This document shows, in pieces, positions 31,919 through 40,010 of a stretch of 40,851 nt of DNA (position 1 is the first letter of the stretch; the number at the start of each line of letters is the position of its first letter). The stretch covers positions 1-40,851 of the forward strand of contig JBGOTP010000004.1 in the NCBI GenBank assembly GCA_041476545.1, in the 5' to 3' direction. The notes beneath the pieces were generated by a model that saw only the letters and a list, made by a program, of their open reading frames with translations, was not told the DNA's origin and searched no databases. Source of the DNA: JBGOTP01 sp041476545. Its GTDB lineage: Bacteria; Acidobacteriota; Vicinamibacteria; Vicinamibacterales; CAVVIG01. Made by a program: the position numbers and the translations under genes.

Positions 31919-32805
31919 TGCGCGCGATCCGGTATGCGTTCGACGAAGCCGTCGGCAGCCTCTGGCGCGGGCGGCAGTCCGGCCTGCTGTCGATGGCCAC
32001 GATTGCCGTGGCGCTGTTCGTACTCGGCGGTTTCCTGCTCGCGACGTCGAATCTCGATCGCCTGAGCCTCGAGTGGAGCCGTGCGGCGGAGATCTCCGTA
32101 TACCTGCATGACGATGTGACACCCGCCGATCGGGGCGACGTGGAACGTCTGCTGGCGCCGGGCGGCGCGGTGGCCGCCTACGAGTTCGTGTCGAAAGAAG
32201 AAGCGCTGCGGCGGTTCAAGCTGATGTTTGCTGACCTGGCCGCCACCGCCGACACGCTCGACGACAATCCGCTGCCGGCTTCGTACGAGGTGCGCCTTCG
32301 GCCGTCCGCCGACGCCCAGGGGCAGGTCGACGGCCTTGTCGACAAACTGCGCGCGAGCGCCGGGGTTTCGGACGTCCGCTACGACCGCGAGTGGCTCGAT
32401 CGTCTGCTGTCGGCGGTCGGCATCATTCGCCGCGTCGGCCTGGCGCTTGGTGCCGTCCTGACGATCGCTGCCGCGCTCACCGTAGCGAATGTGGTTCGCC
32501 TTGCGCTGGACGGGCGGCGCGACGAACTTGAAATCATGCAGCTTGTCGGGGCGCCGCGGTCGTATATCCGCGGGCCGTTCGTGATGGAAGGGGTGCTCCA
32601 GGGGGGGATCGGCGCGCTGGCCGCGCTGACGCTCCTGGCCGCGCTGTTCCTGGCCACGCGCGCACGTTATCTGGCGCCGCTGGCCTCTGCGGTCAATCTG
32701 TCATCCATTCGGTTCTTGTCGCCGGAGCTCTGCCTGATGCTCGTCGCGGGCGGGATGATGGTGGGGTGCCTGGGGGGCATCGTGGCCGCGACCGGCCGCA
32801 CGTGA
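31918..32805 (+). CDS. ftsX: Cell division protein FtsX
   Basis: Membrane partner of FtsE, 295 residues. First helix near 22-42, a periplasmic domain near 43-165 (starting EISVYLHDDVTPADR), then three helices near 172-200, 222-245 and 270-290. The start is coupled to the ftsE stop. Together the pair would signal to periplasmic septal hydrolases; no such hydrolase is in the window. Confidence 0.9.
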   Translation: MRAIRYAFDEAVGSLWRGRQSGLLSMATIAVALFVLGGFLLATSNLDRLSLEWSRAAEISVYLHDDVTPADRGDVERLLAPGGAVAAYEFVSKEEALRRFKLMFADLAATADTLDDNPLPASYEVRLRPSADAQGQVDGLVDKLRASAGVSDVRYDREWLDRLLSAVGIIRRVGLALGAVLTIAAALTVANVVRLALDGRRDELEIMQLVGAPRSYIRGPFVMEGVLQGGIGALAALTLLAALFLATRARYLAPLASAVNLSSIRFLSPELCLMLVAGGMMVGCLGGIVAATGRT

Positions 32806-32820
32806 TCGCGATATGAAATC

Positions 32821-32850
32821 TTGACACTTCCTTTTTGGCGGCACTACACT
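32821..32850 (+). promoter_or_regulatory. Sigma70-type promoter before the 94-residue gene
   Basis: Consensus TTGACA (32821-32826), 18-nt spacer, TACACT (32845-32850). The predicted start near 32857 leaves a 29-nt leader with GAGG 7 nt before ATG 32886. This is the best classical promoter in the window. Confidence 0.65.
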
Positions 32851-32885
32851 GAAAGACGTCTGCGGTATTCTTTTCGAGGCCCTGC

Positions 32886-33170
32886 ATGCCACGCTTCGTG
32901 ACCGATTCGAGGCCGACCAGCGCGCAGCACACGCTCACCGAGTTCTACAGACAAGAGTTCATCAAACATCATCGCTGTCTTCAGCATCATCGCCCGTATT
33001 ACTCTGAAAGCGCCATCACCGACGTCGAGGTCGCACTGACTCGCATCATGGGACAGCTCGAGCAGCTGTGTTCCAGGGACAACGCCGACGAAGTCGTCGG
33101 CTGCCTCCTCAAGAAGTTCGACGTGGTCACCCGCCTTTCCGTCTGGTCAGATCCCAAGCGCACCCACTGA
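32886..33170 (+). CDS. Unknown 94-residue protein
   Basis: I do not recognise this protein. It is soluble, has a His/Cys-rich segment (FIKHHRCLQHHRPYY near 25-39) and then a helical region near 45-85 with two more cysteines. A strong promoter and GAGG ribosome site directly upstream favour a real gene. Its stop TGA overlaps a CTG that may start the glycerate kinase. A metal-binding or regulatory role is only a guess. Confidence 0.65.
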   Translation: MPRFVTDSRPTSAQHTLTEFYRQEFIKHHRCLQHHRPYYSESAITDVEVALTRIMGQLEQLCSRDNADEVVGCLLKKFDVVTRLSVWSDPKRTH

Positions 33171-34534
33171 CGAAGTCTCTCGAAATCCTCCGACTCGATC
33201 TCCTGGCGATTGTCCGGGCCGCTATCGATGCATGCGATGCGGGCGAGCGTGTCGAGCGCGCGCTCGGACCCGCGTCCGCATCGGACGCAGGTGCTCGGCC
33301 GGACGTGTGGATCGTTGCCGCGGGGAAAGCAGCTCCAGCCATGGCGGCAGCCGCGCAACGTGGGCTTGGCGCCAGCGTTCGCGGCGGGCTGGTGATTCGT
33401 CCGGGCGGGCAGCGCAGGGCGGGTGGGCAAGGCAGGCAGAGTGGGCAGGGTGGGCAGGACCGGCAGGGCAGACAGGAGCCGGTCGAGTGGATGGGGGGCG
33501 GACACCCGATTCCGACCGAGGACAGCGTGCGAGCCGGTCAACGTGCGCTGGCGATTGTTCAAGCAGCGCAGCCGGACGAACGCCTGCTGTTTCTGCTGTC
33601 GGGCGGTGCGTCGGCGCTGATGGCGCTCCCCGCGGAGGGTGTGACGCTCGACGACAAGCAGGGAACGACCGAGTGTCTGCTGCGCGCCGGAGCGAACATC
33701 CACGAACTCAACACGGTGCGCAAACACCTGTCTGCGATCAAGGGAGGACAGCTTGCCGCGGCCTCTTCCACGGATTGGCGGACGCTCGTCGTTTCGGATG
33801 TCGTCGACGACGACCTGAGCGTGGTCGCATCGGGACCCACGGTTGCCGATGCCAGCACCTTTCAGGATGCGCTCGACGTGTTGCGGCGTCACGGCGATGG
33901 CACGGTCGATTGCTATCCCGCGCGGTCGGTGGCACGTCTGATGCGAGGCGCTCGCGGAGAGCTGGCGGACACCCCCAAGCCGAACGATCCACGCTTGGCT
34001 CTCGGCGAGGCTCTCGTGATCGCCAGCCGTCGTGACGCCATGAGAGGAGCGGCAACTGCGGCGGCGGCGCGCGGCTATCACGTGCTGCGCATGGACGAAG
34101 CGGTGGTCGGCGAAGCGCGTGTGGCGGCCCACGCGCACCTGGACGCTGTGACTGCACGCATCGCGCGGGGCGACAGCCCCCCAGACCCGATCTGTGTTGT
34201 CTCGAGCGGCGAGACCACGGTCCATGTGACCGGGAACGGCCGGGGCGGTCGCAACCAGGAGTTCGCGCTCGCGCTCGTCGAGAGAATGCCCCTGCTGGGA
34301 GCGTGCGCCGCCCTCGCGAGTCTGGGAACAGACGGAATTGACGGCCCGACCGACGCGGCGGGGGCGATTGTCGACTCCAGGTCGGCCGTGCGTGCCCGCC
34401 AGTCCGGCCTCTCGTCGAACTCGTTCCTCGCCGCCAACAATGCCTACGCCTTTTTCCTGGCGATGGGCGATCTTGTTCACACCGGTCCCACGGGCACGAA
34501 CGTGGGCGACCTTCAGATAATTCTGTTAGCCTAA
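33167..34534 (+). CDS. Glycerate 2-kinase (GckA/TtuD type, DUF4147-MOFRL)
   Basis: Kinase phosphorylating glycerate, probably to 2-phosphoglycerate. About 455 residues with the DUF4147 N-terminal domain (VAAGKAAPAMA near 48-58, LLSGGASAL near 144-152, LNTVRKHLSAIKGGQLA near 184-200) and C-terminal MOFRL domain (SSGETTVHV and GGRNQEFAL near 345-370). No ATG/GTG/TTG lies at the expected start: CTG 33167 overlaps the previous stop (CTGA); ATG 33068 would overlap the upstream gene by 103 bp; GTG near 33306 would cut off the first helices. A Gln/Gly-rich segment of about 20 residues is encoded by a 9-bp repeat array at 33422-33475. Confidence 0.82.
   Translation: MTKSLEILRLDLLAIVRAAIDACDAGERVERALGPASASDAGARPDVWIVAAGKAAPAMAAAAQRGLGASVRGGLVIRPGGQRRAGGQGRQSGQGGQDRQGRQEPVEWMGGGHPIPTEDSVRAGQRALAIVQAAQPDERLLFLLSGGASALMALPAEGVTLDDKQGTTECLLRAGANIHELNTVRKHLSAIKGGQLAAASSTDWRTLVVSDVVDDDLSVVASGPTVADASTFQDALDVLRRHGDGTVDCYPARSVARLMRGARGELADTPKPNDPRLALGEALVIASRRDAMRGAATAAAARGYHVLRMDEAVVGEARVAAHAHLDAVTARIARGDSPPDPICVVSSGETTVHVTGNGRGGRNQEFALALVERMPLLGACAALASLGTDGIDGPTDAAGAIVDSRSAVRARQSGLSSNSFLAANNAYAFFLAMGDLVHTGPTGTNVGDLQIILLA
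33422..33475 (+). repeat. In-frame nonad array inside the glycerate kinase gene
   Basis: Six tandem 9-bp units (such as GGTGGGCAA, AGTGGGCAG, then GACCGGCAG) encode the tripeptides GGQ, GRQ, SGQ, GGQ, DRQ, GRQ. The insert lies in a predicted loop between the nucleotide-like AAGK region and GGGHPIP, and keeps frame because its period is 9. Confidence 0.8.
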
Positions 34535-34540
34535 ATTCAC

Positions 34541-36796
34541 ATGCTTTCTCGAGATCAGATCCTCGCCGCGATGCGTGAACGGGTGCACTACCCCGCCGCC
34601 ATCCGCGAACTGCTTCAACTGCTCAAAGTGCCGCGCGAGGAGCGCGCCTCCTTCAAACGGCACATCACATCACTCGTCGCCTCGGGCGACCTCATTCAGA
34701 TTCGCGGGCATCGCTTCGGATTGCCCGAGAAGATGGATCTCTACGTCGGCCGCCTGCAAGCGCATCCGAGCGGGTACGGCTTCGTCATCCCTGAATCGCG
34801 CCAGCTGGACGGCGGTGGCGACATCTATGTTTCCGGTCCCCTTATGAACGACGCGATGCACGGGGATCGCGTTGTGGCGCGGATCGAGCGTATCAAGGAC
34901 GGCGGGCGCGCCGAAGGGCGCATCATCCGCATTCTCGAACGGAGTCACACCTGGGTCGTCGGCCGGTACGACCGGGACGACGAAAGCATGGGACATGTCG
35001 CGCCATTCGATCGCCGGTTGCTGATGGACATCGTCGTCCTGCCGGGTGAGGAAGGAGGCGCGTCGCCGGGAGACATGGTCACGGTTGAACTGACGCGCTG
35101 GCCGACGGCCACGCGAGCGGCCGCGGGACGCGTCGCCGAGGTGCTCGGCGAGATCGACGCGCCGGGCGTCGACACGGAAATCATCATCCGCAAGCACTCG
35201 ATTCCCGATGCGCACTCGCCGGACGCCGTCGCGGAAGCGGTCCGTCTCGGTGTCGTGGTGTCCGAGCGAGACATCCGCGATCGCTCCGACTTCCGGGATC
35301 TCCTGACGGTCACGATTGACGGCGAGCATGCCCGTGATTTCGACGATGCGATCACGATCGAGAAACTCCCGAGCGGGCACTACTGGCTCGGCGTACACAT
35401 CGCCGACGTCTCGCACTACGTGCGCGACGGCAGTGCACTCGATCGCGATGCGTACGAACGCGGGACGTCGGTCTACTTTCCCGAGCGCGCCGTGCACATG
35501 TTCCCGTCCGAACTGGCGACGGGCCTCTGCAGCCTCAATCCGCGGGTCGATCGCCTGGTGCAGTCCTGCTTCATGGAAGTGGACCGGCGCGGGGAGGTGC
35601 TGCGTCACGAGTTCCACGACGGAGTCATTAACAGCAACGAGCGGATGACGTACACCGCCGTGAACGGGATTCTGACCGAGAAAGATCCCGCGCTCGTGAA
35701 GCAGTACGAGTCGCTCGCGCCGACCTTCGAGCTGATGCGCGAACTCTTCCACGTCCTGCACGATGCCCGTCGGCGTCGCGGGTCGATCGACTTCGACCTG
35801 AACGAAGCCGAAGTCACCATTGATGAGGGCGGCAGGGTTGAAGCCATCACGGCACTGCACCGCAACGTCGCCCACCGCCTGATTGAGGAGTTCATGCTCC
35901 TTGCCAACGAAACCGTGGCGTCGTACCTCGAAGCGCAGACCGCACCGGCCCTCTATCGCGTTCACGAGGAGCCGGACGTTCTGAAGGTCGCGAAGTTCGA
36001 AGACTTCATTTCCGGCTTTGGCTACAGTCTCGGTGCCCCGCTCACGAGCCTCCGGCCGCGACATTTCCAGAAACTGCTCGAAAAGATTCACGGCAAGCCC
36101 GAGGAGAGGCCCATTGCGTTCCTGATGCTCCGGACGATGCAGAAGGCTCGGTACGCGCCGGAGAACCTCGGACACTTCGGCCTCGCCGCGTCGAGCTACA
36201 CGCACTTCACGTCGCCGATTCGCCGGTACCCGGATCTAGTGGTCCACCGCGCGCTCCGTGCGACGCGTCACTCGCTGCTGACCGAGGAGGCGCGGGAACA
36301 ATGGGCCGAAGACCTGCCCGAAGTGGCCCGGCATACATCGGAGATGGAGCGGCGAGCCGACGATGCCGAGCGGGAACTCCTGCAGTGGAAGAAGGTCAAG
36401 TTCATGGCCGACAAGGTCGGCGACGAATTTGAAGGATACGTGACCGGCGTCGCCGCGTTCGGCCTGTTCATCGAACTCATCGAGCACTACGTCGAGGGAC
36501 TCGTGCACGTGTCGACGATGGCGGACGATTACTATCGATTTCTCGAGACGGCGCACATGCTGCGTGGCGAGAACACACAGAAGGCGTACAGGCTGGGTGA
36601 CAAGGTGAAGGTGCAGGTCATCCGCGTCAACATGGACCTTCGGCAAATCGAACTGGGCCTGGTCGACATTCTCGCGCGGGTCCGTGCCGGCGAACGGGGA
36701 ACACGGCGCTCGAAAGCGAACCCGAAGCACGAAGGTCGAACTCGATCGCAGAGGCCGGGACGGAGGGAAAGGAAAAAGTCGAAAGGAAGAAGGTAG
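34541..36796 (+). CDS. rnr: Ribonuclease R
   Basis: 3'-5' exoribonuclease of the RNB family, 751 residues. Winged-helix N-terminus to about 65, cold-shock domains to about 245, RNB catalytic domain near 250-590 with the aspartate cluster DGEHARDFDDAI near 265-276, an S1 domain near 630-715 (FEGYVTGVAAFGLFIELIE), and a Lys/Arg-rich tail. The last residues KKSKGRR are written by a purine-rich heptad array that also carries the stop codon. The start lacks a Shine-Dalgarno sequence; TAGCCT lies 8 nt upstream. It begins 6 bp after the glycerate kinase gene. Confidence 0.93.
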   Translation: MLSRDQILAAMRERVHYPAAIRELLQLLKVPREERASFKRHITSLVASGDLIQIRGHRFGLPEKMDLYVGRLQAHPSGYGFVIPESRQLDGGGDIYVSGPLMNDAMHGDRVVARIERIKDGGRAEGRIIRILERSHTWVVGRYDRDDESMGHVAPFDRRLLMDIVVLPGEEGGASPGDMVTVELTRWPTATRAAAGRVAEVLGEIDAPGVDTEIIIRKHSIPDAHSPDAVAEAVRLGVVVSERDIRDRSDFRDLLTVTIDGEHARDFDDAITIEKLPSGHYWLGVHIADVSHYVRDGSALDRDAYERGTSVYFPERAVHMFPSELATGLCSLNPRVDRLVQSCFMEVDRRGEVLRHEFHDGVINSNERMTYTAVNGILTEKDPALVKQYESLAPTFELMRELFHVLHDARRRRGSIDFDLNEAEVTIDEGGRVEAITALHRNVAHRLIEEFMLLANETVASYLEAQTAPALYRVHEEPDVLKVAKFEDFISGFGYSLGAPLTSLRPRHFQKLLEKIHGKPEERPIAFLMLRTMQKARYAPENLGHFGLAASSYTHFTSPIRRYPDLVVHRALRATRHSLLTEEAREQWAEDLPEVARHTSEMERRADDAERELLQWKKVKFMADKVGDEFEGYVTGVAAFGLFIELIEHYVEGLVHVSTMADDYYRFLETAHMLRGENTQKAYRLGDKVKVQVIRVNMDLRQIELGLVDILARVRAGERGTRRSKANPKHEGRTRSQRPGRRERKKSKGRR

Positions 36797-36803
36797 AACT
36801 AAC
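36762..36803. repeat. Degenerate heptad array (AAGGAAG family) at the rnr/tatA 3' junction
   Basis: Six tandem 7-bp units (GGAGGGA, AAGGAAA, then AAGTCGA, AAGGAAG, AAGGTAG and AACTAAC). The rnr stop TAG (36794-36796) and the tatA stop (36799-36801, minus) both fall inside it. Confidence 0.65.
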
Positions 36804-36951
36804 TTTCCTTCGTGTCGTCCTTCATGCCCTCTTTGAAATTCTTGATGGCGCTGCCGATGCCTTTGCCGAGCTGTGGCAGTCGGTTGGCCCCAAAAATCAC
36901 AATGACGATGAACAGGATGATGAGCAGTTCAGGCAATCCGAGGCTTCCCAT
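36799..36951 (-). CDS. tatA: Sec-independent translocase subunit TatA/TatE
   Basis: Twin-arginine translocation pore subunit of 50 residues: one membrane helix at 6-21 (PELLIILFIVIVIFGANRLP spans it), the FGANRLPQLGKGIG hinge and amphipathic helix near 17-36, and a charged tail. Start ATG 36951 has AAGGAG 7 nt upstream; ATG 36987 would add 12 unneeded residues. TatB/TatC are not here. TGGTACAAT, an extended -10, lies upstream on the minus strand at 36971-36979. Confidence 0.92.
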   Translation of the reverse strand: MGSLGLPELLIILFIVIVIFGANRLPQLGKGIGSAIKNFKEGMKDDTKES

Positions 36952-36970
36952 GGCGGTACTCCTTCGTGGA

Positions 36971-36979
36971 ATTGTACCA
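36971..36979 (-). promoter_or_regulatory. Extended -10 promoter of tatA
   Basis: Minus-strand TGG-TACAAT; transcription would start near 36964, leaving a short leader that contains AAGGAG. No clear -35. Confidence 0.45.
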
Positions 36980-37041
36980 TCACGCACCGTTCGAAGTCTT
37001 CGCTCTTTCCTTATGGCCTCAATCGCGCCGGGAAGGACGTC

Positions 37042-38277
37042 CTATCGCATCGATTGGAGCAATCGCCACGCCACGCCCACTTCCATCGTTCGCGCGAGTC
37101 GCCATTTGAGACCGCGATAGCTCTGAGCGCCCGCAATCAGGTCCGCCATGACGGCGCGAATCCGCCCGCTCCGTGCGAGAGAAGGCACCATCAACTGCGT
37201 GAACCCCGGCTGGAAGAAGGCCGTTTTGAGTCGGGCGGCGCGGGCCAGGTCGGTGGCGATCTCGCGCCGCACCCGGTCGTTGTAGGTCCGGCCAGCGCGC
37301 GCGGAGCCGCCCAGGATCGCGTCGGCCGCGAACTGCCCCGACTGGAGGGCGAAGAAGATCCCTTCGCGTGTGATGGGATCCACGAGTCCAGCCGCATCCC
37401 CAACAAGGTACCAGCCGGTACCCGCCGCGTCGAGCGTCCGGAAGTCGGCGGAGGCTAGCGACGGTATCGGCCATGAGTATGGTTCGAGTTGGGCAGTGTC
37501 CGCGAGGTGCAGCCGGCGGATCCAGTCGCGGCACAGTGAGCGGAGCGCGCTCACCTCCACACCTGCGTTCGCCTGTGCGCAGATGCCGACCGCCAGGTGA
37601 TCGGGCCGTGGAAACGACCAGAAATAGCCAGGCGGGTCCGACATCAACTCGATTACGACCTCGTCGCTCGTGACGCCGTGCGCGAAGAAGCCGGTGGCGA
37701 TGGACAGTTGATCGCGTCGGAAGGCGCTGGCGAAACGCCGCCGCGCGAGACTGTTTGCCCCGTCGGCGCCGATGACCTGGGACGCCGTATGGACGTGTCC
37801 ATCGGCGGTCTCGAGTCGGAACGCGCCGCCGGCATCCGCGACGCGCCGAACGCGCCCCGCGATATGCTCAGCGCCCGCCCGGCAGGCGGCGTCGAGGAGT
37901 CTTCCGTCGAACCCTTCGCGGCTGGCCACCATCAACGCGGTGTCGGGGTCAGGCCGCGGTCCGACCCCGGTCTGACCGCCGGCCCGAAGCGCAACGACCG
38001 CCGAGTCCGCGGCGCGCGCCGGAGCGCTTACGGTGGTTGCGCGGCAGCCTGCGGTGTCGACGAATCGCGCAGTCCGGACGCGGACTGCGGGGATGTCATC
38101 GACCGCGAGCACTCCGGCGACGAGTGCCAGAGCGCGCCCGGTGATTCCACCTCCGCACGGCTTCTCGCGAGGGTGGGACGGGTCGAACAGCAGCACGCGC
38201 GCGCCGCCCCGCGCCAGTAGGCAGGCGGCGAAGGCGCCACTTGGGCCGGCGCCAATGACCGCGACGTCAACCTTCAT
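37042..38277 (-). CDS. Geranylgeranyl reductase-type FAD-dependent oxidoreductase
   Basis: Flavoprotein of the geranylgeranyl reductase / p-hydroxybenzoate hydroxylase family, 411 residues; members saturate isoprenoid chains of quinones or lipids. FAD-binding GAGPSGAFAA near 9-18, the PCGGGITGRAL block near 40-50 typical of this family, IGADGANS near 153-160 and the second FAD motif GWYLVGDAAGLVDPITREG near 283-301. Residues about 100-111 (GGQTGVGPRPDP) are an extra loop encoded by a GC-rich palindrome and are not expected in the family. GATAAT on the minus strand at about 38302-38297 may be the -10. Confidence 0.87.
   Translation of the reverse strand: MKVDVAVIGAGPSGAFAACLLARGGARVLLFDPSHPREKPCGGGITGRALALVAGVLAVDDIPAVRVRTARFVDTAGCRATTVSAPARAADSAVVALRAGGQTGVGPRPDPDTALMVASREGFDGRLLDAACRAGAEHIAGRVRRVADAGGAFRLETADGHVHTASQVIGADGANSLARRRFASAFRRDQLSIATGFFAHGVTSDEVVIELMSDPPGYFWSFPRPDHLAVGICAQANAGVEVSALRSLCRDWIRRLHLADTAQLEPYSWPIPSLASADFRTLDAAGTGWYLVGDAAGLVDPITREGIFFALQSGQFAADAILGGSARAGRTYNDRVRREIATDLARAARLKTAFFQPGFTQLMVPSLARSGRIRAVMADLIAGAQSYRGLKWRLARTMEVGVAWRLLQSMR
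37947..37977. repeat. Palindromic element inserted in the flavoprotein gene
   Basis: A 31-bp near-perfect palindrome: GGTCAG at 37947 pairs with CTGACC at 37972-37977, with inner CCG/CGG and GGTC/GACC pairs. It encodes in frame residues 101-111 of the flavoprotein. The shape is that of a REP/MITE-like element and the surrounding protein reads as normal family sequence. Confidence 0.65.
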
Positions 38278-38298
38278 CGGGCAACACCGGAAGGCGGA

Positions 38299-38343
38299 TT
38301 ATCCCTTGCGTCCCCTATCGGTGTCCCCTGTGTCCTCCGTGGT
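38299..38343 (-). repeat. Degenerate nonad array (GACACAGGG family)
   Basis: About five tandem 9-bp units on the minus strand (ACCACGGAG, GACACAGGG, then GACACCGAT and others) between the divergent flavoprotein and YflT-like genes. The period is less clean than in the heptad arrays. Confidence 0.5.
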
Positions 38344-38377
38344 GAAGCTCTTTGGGAGCGTGATACATTACATCCCC

Positions 38378-38836
38378 ATGATCGAGGTTGATACCGGACG
38401 ATTCACGGTGGGCGTGTTTCAGGATGTCGCGTGGGCGCAAAAAGGGATTGAGGCGCTCAAAGCAGCTGGATTGCCTGCCGAGTCTCTCACGATTGTGGCC
38501 AAGGAGAGTCCGGAGGTTGCCGCGTTGATTGAGCAGGCGCTGGGCGCGTCCGCCGATCGCCTCGAACTCGTGGGAACTGGTGCCGTTCTGGCCCGCGGTC
38601 CGATGATTGCCGCCCTCCAAGGGACGCCGCGCGACCTGCCGAAACTCGGCCTGTCGGGAACGATGCGGCGCGTCGGTTTCCAATCACACGACGGGAGAAT
38701 CTTCGAGGCACTCACGGCCCGTGGCGGGGTGCTGGTCGCGATTCACAGTGAACCACGAGCGGCCGATTCTCTTGCGATTCTCCACTGCTATGGCGGCGGG
38801 AACGCGGCCATTGGCGCCTGGACAGGACGCGTCTAG
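38378..38836 (+). CDS. YflT-like stress-domain protein
   Basis: A 152-residue soluble protein with two alpha/beta repeats. The first, VGVFQDVAWAQKGIEALKAAGLPAESLTIVAKE (about 11-43, shown only in part here as VGVFQDVAWAQKGIEAL), resembles the general-stress YflT/DUF1269-like fold; the second half has GGVLVAIHSEP near 117-127. Function is unknown. The start ATG 38378 has no Shine-Dalgarno sequence; TACATT (38364-38369) lies 8 nt upstream, giving a 2-nt leader. A much longer open frame to 38033 is antisense to the flavoprotein and rejected. Confidence 0.72.
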   Translation: MIEVDTGRFTVGVFQDVAWAQKGIEALKAAGLPAESLTIVAKESPEVAALIEQALGASADRLELVGTGAVLARGPMIAALQGTPRDLPKLGLSGTMRRVGFQSHDGRIFEALTARGGVLVAIHSEPRAADSLAILHCYGGGNAAIGAWTGRV

Positions 38837-38979
38837 AACCACCCTCCCGGCCTGAACGTCTTATTGTGCAGTGTCGTAAGACTTAGCGCGATTTGTCTCG
38901 CGCGACTCCGGGGGGTACTCCTTTTGCAGTTGCGACCTGCCAGCGCGTGCGCGAGAATACATACACGCTGAACAACGCG

Positions 38980-39843
38980 ATGCCAGATACCGCCCGACAG
39001 GATCACGTCGATTTGTCCACAGGGCATCTCTCTGTCCGGATCGACGGTCGCCCCGAAGTCCAATTTCAGTTCGCGCGCCAGCCAGGGCGCCTCGGGCTGG
39101 CGGTGCTTGCGTCTTTTGCGTTTCAGGCGGGCATTCTTGCGCTGGTGATCTTCGTTGGTCGCATTGGGCTTCAAAAAGTCGGTCTGCTCCCTCAAGATCC
39201 GATCGACGTCGTGTTCCTCGTGCAGCCGGGGCCGGGCGGTGGCGGCGGTGGCGGCGGCAACCAGATGAAGGAGCCGCCCCAGAAGGCCGAGATTCCGAAG
39301 CCGAAGACACCGGCGGTTTCCCCGGTGATCGAGAAGATCGACCCGACGCCGACTCCGCAGTTCAATATTCCCGTCACCACGCTTGCGCAGGTCGAGCTGC
39401 CGGGCAGCATGCAGGCGCCTTCCGGCCTGCCAACGTTGTCCCAGGGTTCGGGCAGTGGCGGCGGCGGTGGAACCGGTCGAGGCACGGGAGTTGGGCCGGG
39501 CACGGGTTCTGGCCTCGGTCCAGGATCTGGTGGCGGCACCGGTGGCGGTGTCTATCGCCCGGGCAGCGGCGTCACGTCGCCGGCTCTCCTCGTCGAGACC
39601 AAGCCTCGATACACCGGGGAGGCCATGCGCGCGCATGTCGAAGGGGTGGTGTGGGTCGAATGTACCGTCACGAGGGCCGGCATCTGTACCGACATCCATG
39701 TGACCCGCTCACTCGATCCGAAGTACGGCCTTGATCAGGAAGCCATCAACACCGTGGGACAGTGGCGCTTCAGGCCCGGCACTTTTCAAGGGCAGCCCGT
39801 GGACGTGATCATCGGCGTCGAGGTCGAGTTCCGCCTCAGATAG
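38980..39843 (+). CDS. TonB family energy-transducer protein
   Basis: A 287-residue protein with one membrane helix near 45-66 (LAVLASFAFQAGILALVIFV), Gly-rich linkers near 85-95 and 160-205, a Pro/Lys segment, and a C-terminal TonB domain near 210-287 (PRYTGEAMRAHVEGVVWVE, then WRFRPGTFQGQPVDV). It may couple proton motive force to outer-membrane receptors or have another TonB-like role; ExbB/ExbD are not nearby. ATG 38980 (MPDTARQDHVD) is preferred to 38893, whose extra residues look unstructured; neither has a clear ribosome site. Confidence 0.87.
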   Translation: MPDTARQDHVDLSTGHLSVRIDGRPEVQFQFARQPGRLGLAVLASFAFQAGILALVIFVGRIGLQKVGLLPQDPIDVVFLVQPGPGGGGGGGGNQMKEPPQKAEIPKPKTPAVSPVIEKIDPTPTPQFNIPVTTLAQVELPGSMQAPSGLPTLSQGSGSGGGGGTGRGTGVGPGTGSGLGPGSGGGTGGGVYRPGSGVTSPALLVETKPRYTGEAMRAHVEGVVWVECTVTRAGICTDIHVTRSLDPKYGLDQEAINTVGQWRFRPGTFQGQPVDVIIGVEVEFRLR

Positions 39844-39897
39844 TCTTGTTGCGCGTGAACGCGCCGCGAACCGCGCAGCAGACCCGACAAAGACAAA

Positions 39898-39930
39898 GGC
39901 CCGGCGAGGAGGTGCTCTCCCCGCCGGGCC
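39898..39930. terminator. Bidirectional terminator between tonB-like and groEL
   Basis: Perfect 9-bp stem GGCCCGGCG/CGCCGGGCC with an inner GGAG/CTCC continuation and small loop. On the minus (groEL) side it is followed by TTTGTCTTTGT; on the plus side by GTTGCTCTTCT. It sits between two convergent genes. Confidence 0.75.
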
Positions 39931-39945
39931 GTTGCTCTTCTATGC

Positions 39946-39961
39946 CAGGGCTGAAGCCCTG
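39946..39961. repeat. REP-like palindrome
   Basis: CAGGGCT-GA-AGCCCTG, a perfect 7-bp inverted repeat between the terminator and the groEL-side heptad array. It could add to termination or be a small interspersed repeat. Confidence 0.5.
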
Positions 39962-40005
39962 CACTACTTCTGACGTCTAACTTTTCACTGCTAACTTCTA
40001 ACTTT

Positions 40006-40010
<5 letters not shown>
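39962..40010. repeat. Degenerate heptad array (CTAACTT/AAGTTAG family) at the groEL end
   Basis: Seven 7-bp units: CACTACT, TCTGACG, then TCTAACT, TTTCACT, GCTAACT, TCTAACT and TTTTAGT. The groEL stop codon (40006-40008) lies in the last unit. Read on the minus strand it contains GTGAAAA followed by a GTTAGAC unit, like the array at the pgi end. Confidence 0.8.

Noticed and set aside
38033..38377. Upstream extension of the YflT-like protein
   Set aside because: Antisense to the flavoprotein gene and includes the nonad array; ATG 38378 starts the domain.
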